From Triglochin maritima (taxonomy: Eukaryota > Streptophyta > Magnoliopsida > Alismatales > Juncaginaceae): a stretch of DNA of 64,000 nt. A program made the position numbers and the translations under genes. The stretch spans positions 14,466,001 through 14,530,000 of the forward strand of contig OY821777.1 of NCBI GenBank assembly GCA_963682175.1, given 5' to 3'. The notes beneath the pieces are model-generated. The model had not been told where the DNA came from. It saw only the letters and a program-made list of their open reading frames with translations, and made no database searches. Of this stretch, positions 24,346-35,300 are shown in pieces. Position 1 is the first letter of the stretch; each line of letters opens with the position of its first letter.

Positions 24346-25962
24346 CTTGCAAAAATTAAACTAATATCGCCTTATGTCGTAAGATGAAGTGGACGATCGA
24401 AAACAAAACGAATAAGAAACAACATGAATGAACAAAAGTAGTCGAACAATACGATATAGGTGATGTCATAAGTTAGGTCACAACAGAAAGACATATGGAG
24501 ATGTCATTTAGTATGTTTATTTTGTAGTGTTTAACTCGTACTTGTAATTGTACAAGCAAATTATTGTTTTGTTTGGTGTGTACTATATAATTCATTTGAA
24601 CCAGCACTCCTTTTATTAAACGAAGCATTTAAATAATCATGTGGATGAGTTGTTGAAGAAAATAGGAAGGGTCATCTAAAAGAAAATTGAAGTTGACAGA
24701 AATTTGGAAGTTGAAAGAAATTTGAGAGTTTGTCTTCTACTAAAATGGCACTATTGGTGCCGTTTTAGCAGATGACATATCAAATTGGATCTCTCATTCT
24801 CTTGAATTTTAAATTCAAGTCTTCTACACCTCTGGAAAAAACCTCATACCATCTCATACAACAAAAACAATCATGCAATAACACATTATAATTGGTTCGA
24901 AAACAAGTATTTAAACTTAAATTAGTCTACGTTTAATATGAAAAACCAAATTGTTCTTAACATTAGAATTTCATTACAACTAAGGTGGAAAAAATACTTT
25001 AGTCGGTCGTTTAGTCCACCCCCATGTCGTGGAACCTTCGAAGATCGACATTGTGTTTGCTCCTGCGTAATCCCACCGTCCTCATCAATTCCACCATCAC
25101 CACCTCTTTCGACTTCACTTACTTGAAATGAGGAACCTTCACATTGGAATAACGTTGTCCGATGCGCCTCTTGGGTCATAATTCCTTCATCAGAATTAAG
25201 AAGTAGACACACTCGTGAAAATAAAATTGTCTTCTTCATCTAGTAACTCCTATTCTAGTAGTATTTCGTCAGAATCTTGACAATCTTCTGACACCTTCAA
25301 CGATGGATCCACATTCTTGAAACATCATCATATCCTTAAAAAGAATTCAATTTTTGAGTTATTGACAACATGGGGTTATGTGCAGAATGCATCCCTTCAA
25401 GGTTGTGAATGTCTTCGTGTAACCCCCGTGTAAGTCGTGAAGCTGCAAACAAATACGACAATTATGATTAGAATGAGCAAATAATTTGTTATTTTAAAAC
25501 ATAATTTTTTTAATCACCAAGTAACGATCCCTAACAGCTTGAGGCATGTAAATCGGTAGTTATTCAACGTCAACTATTCTCGTCAGCCAACGAACGGTAA
25601 TCTGCTGGTACAACTCCATATAAATACTTCTGCAAGTAATTGGGTCTTCCGACAGTGAAAGTGTCTCGATCTGCACAAACTCTCGTCATCGTGACAAAGC
25701 TTGAATTTATTATTCTTGTAACTATTTTATTTTAGGCTTCCCCTAAGTATTCTTCAACTTGCAAATTTCCATTAAATCTGGATATGTTCCTGCAAGCCGA
25801 ACTGATGCATGACCATATCTAGCACATGTATAATAGCTACTCCAAAACAAACCAGTCATGTTTTTGTCATACGTATATCATGTCATTCTCTACAAGCAGC
25901 TGATACATATCTATATTTGGGTAAGGGGTACAACAAACTTGGTTTTCTTCTTAAATGTCTAA

Positions 25963-26640
25963 CTAATTTCTGTAAAAATCCACTTGAGACGTCTTCAAGT
26001 CGTTCAACCACGATCTAGAAGTCATCCAACGTGAACCTAAAGGATGCAAAATATTTTCTGGAATTTGTGACCCATTCTTTTGGATGGTCGTCCGATGTGA
26101 AGATGTTCTCAACCCCAAATTTATAATAAGGTCTACAAACCAGCTACTTGTTTCACATTTTTCAAACATGTTTGATCCAAAATAGTTGTACAGAACAGCC
26201 AAAGACGTAGTTGCCCAACTGTAGTTTTGACATTTGGTGAGATCCTCATGCAAAAGTATGTATCTAAGGTGGACTTTGTTTCCAATCTTATCTCCCACTA
26301 TCCCAGAACCTAACTGAAACAAAATGTTCTAGTGTGTTACAACATTTCCTCATATGTTGCATTTGTCGTCACGACGTGTTAAGTTTCTGCAACGACACGT
26401 ATCCCCCTTTCACTACAACCGACGTCTTCTCTTCGTCAACACCCAACAAGTTCATGCAAACCTTAGACCAATTATGATCTAAGGTCACACACACAACTAA
26501 GTCGTTAATACGAATACCACTAAGAATAACTACGTCTTGTAGCATGATCGTTATTTTCCCATGTCTAAAATGGAAGGTGTGGGTCTCCAGCCTCCACCTC
26601 TTAACCACAGTACGGTCAAATTTCAATCCAGTTGCAGTCG
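25963..26640 (-). pseudogene. Plant mobile domain (MAIN/MAIL-like) fragment
   Basis: On the - strand, 26626-26369 encodes RWRLETHTFHFRHGKITIML followed by QDVVILSGIRI. This is the strongly conserved opening of the plant mobile domain, which usually reads W-x-P-E-T-H-T-F-H. A second piece, 26322-25963, continues with DKIGNKVHLRYILLHEDL and a YSWATTSLAVLYNYF segment, also in the family's order, then a SRWMTSRSW block. The pieces are separated by about 45 bp with stops. Flanking exons seen in intact family members are missing or unreadable. Related domains occur in host factors such as MAIN and MAIL1 and commonly in transposons. Placement between long TIRs suggests the transposon form. Confidence 0.75.
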
Positions 26641-27494
26641 AGGCAAACGAGAAACTGTATCAAATCCAACAAGGTCCAACAACCCTCATACCCTATCATC
26701 CTCCAAAGTCCACGTGTTGAACTGAATACTGTGCTCGATACACCTAATATCAGATAATTGCTCCTCATAAAAAAAGTTAATATCTAATAAAAAACAATAC
26801 ACATAATTAATTAGTTAAGGTCTAATCAAAATTAATTAGTCAAGAAGAACATGCTTTGTTTTAATAAATCATGATATGGATATATAGATTCTTCACCCCA
26901 AAGAGATGCTATTGTATTATATTGTAAGGATTTTGATGTATAGACGTTCGATGTTAGATGATAACAGTTGATTTTCGGGTTATTTTTTCGTAATATTGAA
27001 TTTGTGATCTAAAATTCAGAACACGTTATTGTTAAAATTTATAAATTGAGTTTTGGTATCATAATTAAGGATTAATATTTTGGTTGGTGGAGGTAAAAAT
27101 TGAAGTCAACATTGAAGGCTTTGTTTCATTGTTTGGTGAAAAATAAACTAATTCAAAAGTCAAATATAATGGCTTTCAAGGAATTTTCTAAATTAAGTAA
27201 AACATATATATCATGTTAGAGAAGTAAGTTGTAGTAGCAGGAATCAAATCGATTCTTCTCGTTTCTAATTTATATATAGATGTTGTTGTATTCTCTCGTT
27301 GGTTTAGTTGTAGTTGCGCTCATTTTGTCATAGGTTCCAATCAAAATTATTCTCAATCGACCCAAACAATTAATCAATTCAATTCCAAACCAATCCACGT
27401 CAATTCAAACCATCAAGCAATATGTTAACAAAAAATAAGGTAAATGTACCTAAAAATAGTCAAACACGTGAAACCAGCACCGGGGGTGACGATT

Positions 27495-27793
27495 ACGGGG
27501 AGTGGGGAGTGATCTAGAGGTGGAGGAAGAGAAATGAGTGACAATCTTTTTTCTGACCTAGCACAAACATCTCGGATGTCCTTTTTAAGTTTCTCTAAAA
27601 ATAATATTCATGATGTCGTTTTCATTGGGAGATAAAATAGATTTCAGATGTTTTTTGTTATTGATGAAAACAGTAGCTAGGTGTCATTTTTTTTCTCATA
27701 TTTTGTCAAATAAGTTTTCAAGATTTATATTTTTTTCATTTATTGTTTTGGTGATTATTTCAACAAAAATCCTAAAAAAAATTGTTGGATTGT
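27495..27793 (-). repeat. Right terminal inverted repeat of the 3.7-kb element
   Basis: Reverse complement of the left arm at 24068-24345, with the same landmarks in opposite order. Outward similarity fades near 27793. Confidence 0.6.
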
Positions 27794-27795
27794 TG

Positions 27796-29480
27796 TTATA
27801 TATCTTGGTCTGCAGTAATAAAAAACTTAATGGTAGAGATTGTAAAAGTTAAATTATATGCATGGTTGAATTGTATACTTATCTTTTTTGTATTTAAATT
27901 TGAAACGTATTGCAGACATCGATTTATGGCAGTTAATTGTTTCATACTCCCCACGAATCTAAGCAAAAGTAATGTAGTTAACCCATAAATAATAAATGAG
28001 ACTTCCCCACTATATTAAATGAATGGTTAAGATTACGGATTTTGACCTCTCAAATCTTATTTTGATTTGAGAGGATCTAGATCCGTATTTGAATCTCAAG
28101 TGCCTTTTTTGGGAGAAAGGTAAAAATTTCGGGAGAGTGTTTCTTTTTAGTAGAAAGTAAATTTTTTTTGTTGAAATAAAAAAACAAAAAAAAACTAACA
28201 GGACTAGTCAAGAAATCTTGTCATGGGTTGGTGGATTTAGGAGCGATGAGTGGTCAAGAAAGATGAGAGTACTTTTGTAAAATTAACAAATAAAATTTCC
28301 ATGTGCTAGAGAATCTAGTCCACAATCGATTTCTCAAATTTAATTGAAAATCGATTCTAGAGAATCTTATAGAAATGGACCAAAGAATCAACCTTTCAAA
28401 TTTGTATGCACTTGTGCCTTCGCTTCCTCTTTCGTGACCCATGAATCATGGAGACATTCATGGACTAATGACCTCCAACTTGTTAGTAATTTATACTTGT
28501 ATTATCTTCTCAAGCGCATCAACCATTATAAACCAAACGCATAAGGTTACTTCTTGATAGACTATCAGGCAACATCTACTAAGCATTTTGTCAAGAGCAA
28601 GAATCAAAAGTATTTCAACTTCTGACATTGTCAACCAACTCTTTTGGATCATGCATCACTTCAAATTTTCTAGTCCACAAGACAGCCAAGCCTGTGGGGA
28701 TTTCATGCTGCAACCTTGTAACTTTGCAGTTTTAGAGAGAGAGAGAGGGAGGGAGGGAGGGAGCTTGTGGGTCTTCTTGATAAGAACAAATAAAAACCAA
28801 CAAAAAATACAAGAGTGGGACAAATTAATGGTTAAGGGGAGGAGACTTGTCAGAGGGTAGGTAAAATATTTGTTTGTTGTGTCCAAAAATGTCCAGTGTA
28901 ATTTACTTCAATTTAGTCAGCAACACTAGACAAATAATACAAACTCTAGCTATGCCCAACTCCAACCTCATCTTCTTCATCATCTTGTTGCATGAGCATC
29001 TCACTTGCAAAATCCAAAGACCAATCAGGCTGTGTTTCATTTGTTTTGTAGCATAAGTATCTCCTGATTTATATGTTCATCAGTTCATCTCATCAATTGT
29101 TATCATTTTACTTCATTCAAACAAAAGCCTCCTGATTAGTCTTATGATCTCCGGCCAAAATTAGAAGAGGACTTGCAGAAGGGCCCAAATTTTACAAGCC
29201 GAAAGGCAAGTTGTTTTTGGAAGTTAGGGCATGGGAATTTATGGTTTTGACATATAGTGGCTACTGGAAAATCTTTAGGTGGTTTTCCCAAATAAATATG
29301 GTCTTCCTAATTTTCTTAACATCTAACATTATTGGGCAAAATGACTCAGTGTTTGACCGAATTATGGTATTATATTGGATCTAGACGATTTTATCAAAGA
29401 ATATTGGATCTGGAATAAATATATCTTTGATAAACAGTTACTGGGAAAAAGGGGAATATGTCTTGGAAAAAATAAAGCAA
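27796..29480. other. Intergenic, no gene seen
   Basis: AT-rich sequence with small unsupported reading frames. A short purine run of GA/GGGA repeats lies at about 28735-28765. Confidence 0.45.
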
Positions 29481-29484
29481 CTTA

Positions 29485-30210
29485 ATTTAGGTCATCTTTA
29501 CTCGTGACATTTTCATATATGCCAACCTGGTTAAATCAGTACTTTCTCTATCCGTCACGTCAACATGATATTTTTATTCTTTCTCTTTTTCCTATTCACT
29601 CATCAACCAGAACTCACTCATAAAATGTCAATCTAGTCATATATCAATACTCTCTCACTTCCACATCAATTATTTTTCCCTCTTTTTAATTTCCCTTCAT
29701 TCCAATTAATTATATCAAATATTTTAAGAAAATTAATTACAAAATTGTGATACATTAATAAATTTATCAACATTATTAAAGTAATTACAGTAGTTTTTTT
29801 GTTTTGGATTTTTTAAATCATTTTCAAATCTATTTTTTTCAAAATATGTTTTTTTTTTATTTTTTTTCAATTTTATCCAATATTAATATCCAAATGATGT
29901 GGAGGGAGAGAATGTTGAAAAATTGAGTTGTTTTATCCAATAAAAAAATTAATTCTCACTCTCCAGCATAATAAATTATTTACAATTAAATATAAAATAA
30001 AAACTAAAACTAATTAAAACAAAACACAAAAAATAAAACGAAATAAAAAAAAAAGAAAAAGACCAACCTTGTCGTGAGAATGGTCGGCAGACCGCCAAAT
30101 TCCACGACCTGTCGGTCTCCCGCCCATTATTACACCCCCATTGAGGGGGGCAACTAAATGCTGACATAATGTCAGCATTTAGTTGGGGCACCCGTTGAGG
30201 GTGCCCTTAG
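29485..30210. mobile_element. MITE-like element A, ending in GGGTGCCCTTAG
   Basis: The left part has CATCTTTACTCGTGAC and a GTCACGTCA motif. The right end is CACCCGTTGAGGGTGCCCTTAG. A second element at 43740-44991 has the same order of features, with a GTCACGTCA near the left and CCCCGTTAAGGGTGCTCTTAG at the right. The interior is AT-rich and non-coding. The left boundary is uncertain. Confidence 0.45.
30151..30185. repeat. Perfect 15-bp inverted repeat with 5-nt loop
   Basis: CAACTAAATGCTGAC (30151-30165) and its exact reverse complement (30171-30185) are separated by ATAAT. The hairpin sits just inside the right end of MITE-like element A, between two G/C-rich blocks. A host transcription terminator or miRNA precursor is possible but unsupported. 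Confidence 0.75.
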
Positions 30211-30769
30211 ATTATACTTCCCCTTGAAAAATCACTAATAAAGTACACGTGCAGTAAAATTATAATTACATAATAGTAATGGTTGGTTTTGGTAGCATTG
30301 GTTATCAAGATAGGATCATAAACTTTTTAGATAATTTTGAAAATTTTCCGCACTTTCAAAAGTGTTTTAACGCTCCCAGACCTTCCATCAAATTTCCCCT
30401 TCAAAATTAACTCCCATCTTGAGACAAACCAGCATCATTCTAGTTGTGGATTCTTCAAATCATTAATAATTTGTGATTCCCGATAAGAGAGAAATGATTT
30501 GTTTCCTAATAAAGTGGGTTTTCAAAAAATGACTGGACACACGTTGGACAAACTCTAAACTGACTCGTGTCCAGAACAAAATGGATTTCCAAAAAAAAGA
30601 TTAGACACACATTCTACACACACATTTTAGATACAATGGACACATTTTGAACATACATTTTGGACATACTTTGAACAAAGTGTCACATCAGTAACGTCCA
30701 AGACGTGCGTACGTCCAAAAATAATTTTTTCTTAAAAATCTAACACAAAACAAGACCATGTAAGTAAAG

Positions 30770-30803
30770 AATTAACATTAACATTAACATTAACATTAAC
30801 ATC
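30770..30803. repeat. (ATTAAC)n microsatellite
   Basis: Five consecutive copies of the hexamer ATTAAC and a partial sixth are seen. No gene context. Confidence 0.85.
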
Positions 30804-32355
30804 AAAAAATGAGCACAACAATCTAGCTAAGTTCCATATCAAGAAAACATGCAAGAACAAAAAATAAATAAATGATGCAACAAAGTGAAACAAGATAGGG
30901 CCCTCTCGTAGGATCACTCCAACAAGCCTGTCTACTGTCGTGAACTTTATCATGGATACTCTATGTTTGTCCTTGAACATGTGCATGATAACTATGTCAC
31001 AACGTCTTTTACTTTTTGACCATAATTTACATCAAAAGATGCACACACTAATAATTAGAGTTGGGCATTAGTTTGTCAACAGACTGGTTTTGGTAGACAA
31101 CATGGTTTTACTTTACATGATCTACACTTTCAACATCATGATGTCAAACAAAAATTTCTCATCATTAATCCACAAGCAAAATATTAGTGGATAATTTGTG
31201 GTTTATGGCACTTCTTATGCCCTTTTAACGGTAAACATGGTAATTTTATTTCATTATTTAAATTTTGTACTATTTGTTGTTCTCTTAAGTTTTGAACTTG
31301 AATCAACCTCGATCTTCAACTTCACACAACCACTTGTTTACTATCGTCTATTTTCTAGTTTATCTTGTTCACCAAAAGTTCCATGTCTCTTTGTTTTCTT
31401 TAACAACTCACCCATCTAAAACAATTACAATGACTTTCAAAATTATTATATGAAAATTAATAGACTAACAATGTACTCGACACAATAAATTTGAATACTT
31501 GACACAACATCATAGACTTAAAAAATCTTTATGCAGAATTTCTATTCTTACCCCCAAATTGTTTTTCAACGACTGAGAGCATTACCTCTATTAGATTCAC
31601 AATTTTACACATTTTTGTTATCCCGTAAAAGGTTCACCGGACAAAAACATATTTCACAAATCCACAACCAAACACCAACAATGATAAATCTAGTTTTATT
31701 TCTTCAAACAATAACTTAGTAGGTATCTCATCAAGAAGACTCTTTCTCGTGCCATCCAAAATGTCTGATTTTTGCATCACAAACGAGTAATGAGGAAAGA
31801 AAATAAACCATCAGTGTTACTTAACTTTAATTCAAACTAGCAACACACTATCACACGAGAAAACAACACGATAGCAAAATCAAACATGTCGGCTGATAAA
31901 TCACAAGCACAAAACTGAGGTATCAGTTTGGAAAAAAACCTTACAGAAGGCTGCATTTATTATTCACATCATTGGCACACCAACCAACCATCTTTTCCCC
32001 TCCACAAAGCTGCAAAACAAAACCCCTTCACTCCCCAACTCACAAGAAAAGAACAAACAAAACAAAACAAAAACTAAAACAAAACAGAACCAAACAAAAC
32101 AAAACAAAACAAAGGCCTCACTCACAACTCGCCATCCCTCTCCACCCCACCCCACACCATTCCATCCCACCCCGTGAGCAATCCTGCTCGGATTCGGAAG
32201 ACACGTCATGGGTCGGTCTTGATTCCTCCCCAAACCGCTCCGTTTCGGTGGCTTCCAAACGCATGCATTGGTAGGACGTGGAAAAATTCGATCTTTTCCG
32301 GTTTTCCGAGGAGGAAATAGTGGTTTTTCACTTGGGTCGCCGTCGGATTTCGGAA
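30804..32355 (+). other. Upstream region and 5' UTR of the S-acyltransferase gene
   Basis: No gene was found before the ATG at 32356. An A/C-rich stretch of AAAAC repeats (about 32040-32115), followed by CCACCCCACCCC-type sequence, resembles a plant 5' leader. Overlapping reading frames (31964-32619 on both strands) are low-complexity shadows. Confidence 0.45.
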
Positions 32356-35300
32356 ATGAGGAGGCATGGGTGGCAGCTGCCGTATCACCCGCTTCAGGTG
32401 GTTCGGGTTTGGATTTGTGGTTTTGGGTTTGGAAAAGGTGTGTTTTTTTTTTTTTGAGGTTTGGTGGGTTTTGGTTTGTACAGGTGGTTGCTGTGTCTGT
32501 GTTTCTGGCGCTGGGATTCGCTTTCTATGTCTTCTTCCTTCCGTTTGTGGGGAAGAAGGTTTATGAGTATGTGGTCTTGGGACTTTACACGCCTCTGGTG
32601 AGCATTTTTGTTGTGTCATGATCTATCTGCTTTTCTGTTGTGGCAATGTGTCTCATTTACTTGGTTTTGTTTGGTTGATTTTGTTTGGCTTTTTAAGATG
32701 TGAAGTATTGGGATTTGTGGTAGGTATATATTCATATGTTGGTACCTTGAAGATAACGATCTGAGATTGTGATATGAATGCTTAACTCTATTCTACTTGT
32801 TTTCAATAGCGTTGTTATGTTTTAGTTTTTGTTGTTGTTATTTTGTTGAAAGAGCAAAGTAATACCCTGCTACATCATTGGTGGTTTTTCACATTTGCTA
32901 ATGATTTTATTGTGATCGTCTTTGATCTAACTGCAAGAGATGTGAAATTTTGAGATATTGTGGGAGTGGACTTAATAAGTAAAAAAAAGAAGCAAGAGTT
33001 AATCATTCAGTCTTTCGGCCTCTGAAATGAAAACCGGAAATTAAACTGCATTGACTATGTGAGAAGTACCTCACTGTTTTACGGTGGTAGGGTTGTGTAC
33101 ATCTGACCCCCCTTACCTCGCTTAGACGGGAGCCTCTTCTGAGGCATTGAGGTTATGTTGATGTGTATATGTGTGACTATGTGAGAAGTCCCAAATCTGC
33201 CTTTACCATCAGAACAGATGGTATTCACTGTTAGTTTTTTTTTCTGCGATATTTAGATGCCTATTACATCTTCAACGAGAGTCATTTATTAGCACTTTAG
33301 TAGCTTCTTTGGTTCATAAATATGTCTTTTGAGACCTTTAGGTCACTAGAGTTTCACCATTTTGTGATGAATATTGATACTGGTGTGGTGTAATTCGGTG
33401 GAAAAATCAATTAAGTTAGAAATGATATCTTCTGTATACTGCTTTAGGTTTTTATGATTGGCAAGTAGTATATGTTCCTGGTTCATTTGGATAGTTACGT
33501 GTTTTTTGTCTATGACTCAGGTATTCGCAGTCTTCTCCCTTTATGTTTGGTGTGCAGCTGCAAATCCTGCAGACCCAGGTGTTTTCAAATCTAAGAAGTA
33601 TCTTAAAGCCAAACGTTGCAGAGGTGCCCATTCAAAGACATCTAGAGCAAGTGGGTCGACACTCCCAATGAATGAAGCAAATACAGCGAACCATAGAGAG
33701 AAGCCATTAGGAAGTACTGCCAGCTTAGATGATGTGGGATCGAAATCATCTGATGGGCCAGAATTGGAAAATGCCCCATGCTGCAAAACACATACTTTTT
33801 TTGCTTTTCTTAGATGGTGTCCTCTTACGTTTATCTTTGTCTGGCTTTGTTCACAACAACCACCACCTGATCAACAATCAAGTGAAGATGGCATGTTTTA
33901 CTGCAGCCTGTGCGAAGTTGAGGTAGCAACGAATAAATATGCTTCCCTTTTCTGGTGCACATGACCATCCAAATATTTCCATCATTTATTTGTCTTGTAT
34001 ATTTTGTTCTGAATTATTGACATCTGATCAGAACATGAAAGTCTTCTTATCAGGGGCAATTTAATGAATAGCATGCAGCAAAAGATTGGCAACCATGATT
34101 GAACCTTTTGTTTAACATTAATTATTATGTACACATGAGAATTCAAAATATTTTCAGTCACGCCAATGCCCTTAATTTTTCCTAGTGCAGTTTTGTATTT
34201 TTGGAATAGCACAATTGCACGGAAAATCCTTATGTTGCAAGCCTTTAATCCCAAACTAGTTGGGAGGCTAGAAATGAAACTCCAAGGAGTCACGGTTTAG
34301 ACACATGAATCGTTTTCTTCCACGCGTTTCTATCCAATGCAAATTCCCGAGAAACAGTTTCCTCCCAAGTCAATCGTGGTCTACCTCTTTCTCTTTTTGT
34401 GTCTTCGATCCGATTCAATACTCCTCTTCTTATAGGTGCCTCCATATATTTCAGATTTAATGTCTAAATTGTGAAACTGCATGTATTGATAAGCTTACAC
34501 ATCAGAAACCCATCAAGTAGTCAACAAAATTTATAATTGTGCGTCAGTACATGCATGGCATTAACTGTTCTCTTTCCTTTTTGAACCAAGCCAATGAAAT
34601 AGATATAGCTAAGCATTTAATCATAACAACATTCTGGACCCCCTTTGTTGGATATACTGACCAAGTGCATATGCTATATGAACATAATGCAGGTGCTTAG
34701 GTACAGCAAGCATTGTAGAGTTTGTGACAAATGTGTTGATGGTTTTGATCATCATTGCAGGGTACGTCTTTTTCTTGAAGCAAATTATTTCCTCAATGAA
34801 TTTTCTAAAATTGGTTGCCTTGCAATACACAGTTCAAATTGGTATGGCTTTTCTTTTGCAGTGGCTCAATAATTGCATAGGAAGAAGAAACTATAGGAGA
34901 TTTTTCGTTCTCGTGGTCTTTGCACTTCTCCTGGTGAGCACTTGTACCATGTTACTCGTTCAGAAATAGAAAATAGTAGTTTGTAATGCTGCACACACCC
35001 ACATTCTTGTCTTAGTATGTTACTACACTTCATTGGTCTACTTTTGCCAATTTTTCGTAGTTTTCCAGCCAACCATCCCATTATATCCTTAGGCTTAGGT
35101 GTTAAGTTAAGAGGCATAAAGCATTTTGTTTTGTGTCCTTTTGATTTTGTTTATTATTGACAGGTGTTCGTGGCTTGGCCACTTTGGGCTTGCGCTTGCA
35201 GCTTATTCTGCAGTTGTCAGTAGGAATTGTCGTGCTGGTTCGTTGTTTTGTGGAGCGCAAAAAAATTGATACGGACATAGCCTCAAAGCTGGGAAGCAGT

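Larger units (their letters stand above)
24065..27795. mobile_element. Long-TIR (Mutator-like) element carrying a plant-mobile-domain gene
   Basis: Roughly 275 bp at the left (24068-24345) is inverted at the right (27495-27793). Landmarks are GAAAACTTATTTG-CAAAATATGA, ACATCCGAGATGT and the TCACTCCCCA-TCCCC stretch, all present in mirror order. Long, imperfect inverted repeats around a coding interior are typical of Mutator-like elements. The interior holds a decayed plant-mobile-domain gene on the - strand. The exact ends and the target duplication could not be fixed. Confidence 0.6.

Noticed and set aside
28735..28765. GA/GGGA-rich run as a possible GAGA regulatory element
   Set aside because: Isolated in gene-free DNA with no promoter or transcript nearby; treated as a simple repeat.
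32206..32619. Overlapping 137-codon (-) and 117-codon (+) frames at the start of the S-acyltransferase gene
   Set aside because: The + strand frame reads through intron 1 in the wrong start context, and the - strand one is low complexity. The [14 protein letters not shown] start at 32356 fits the family.
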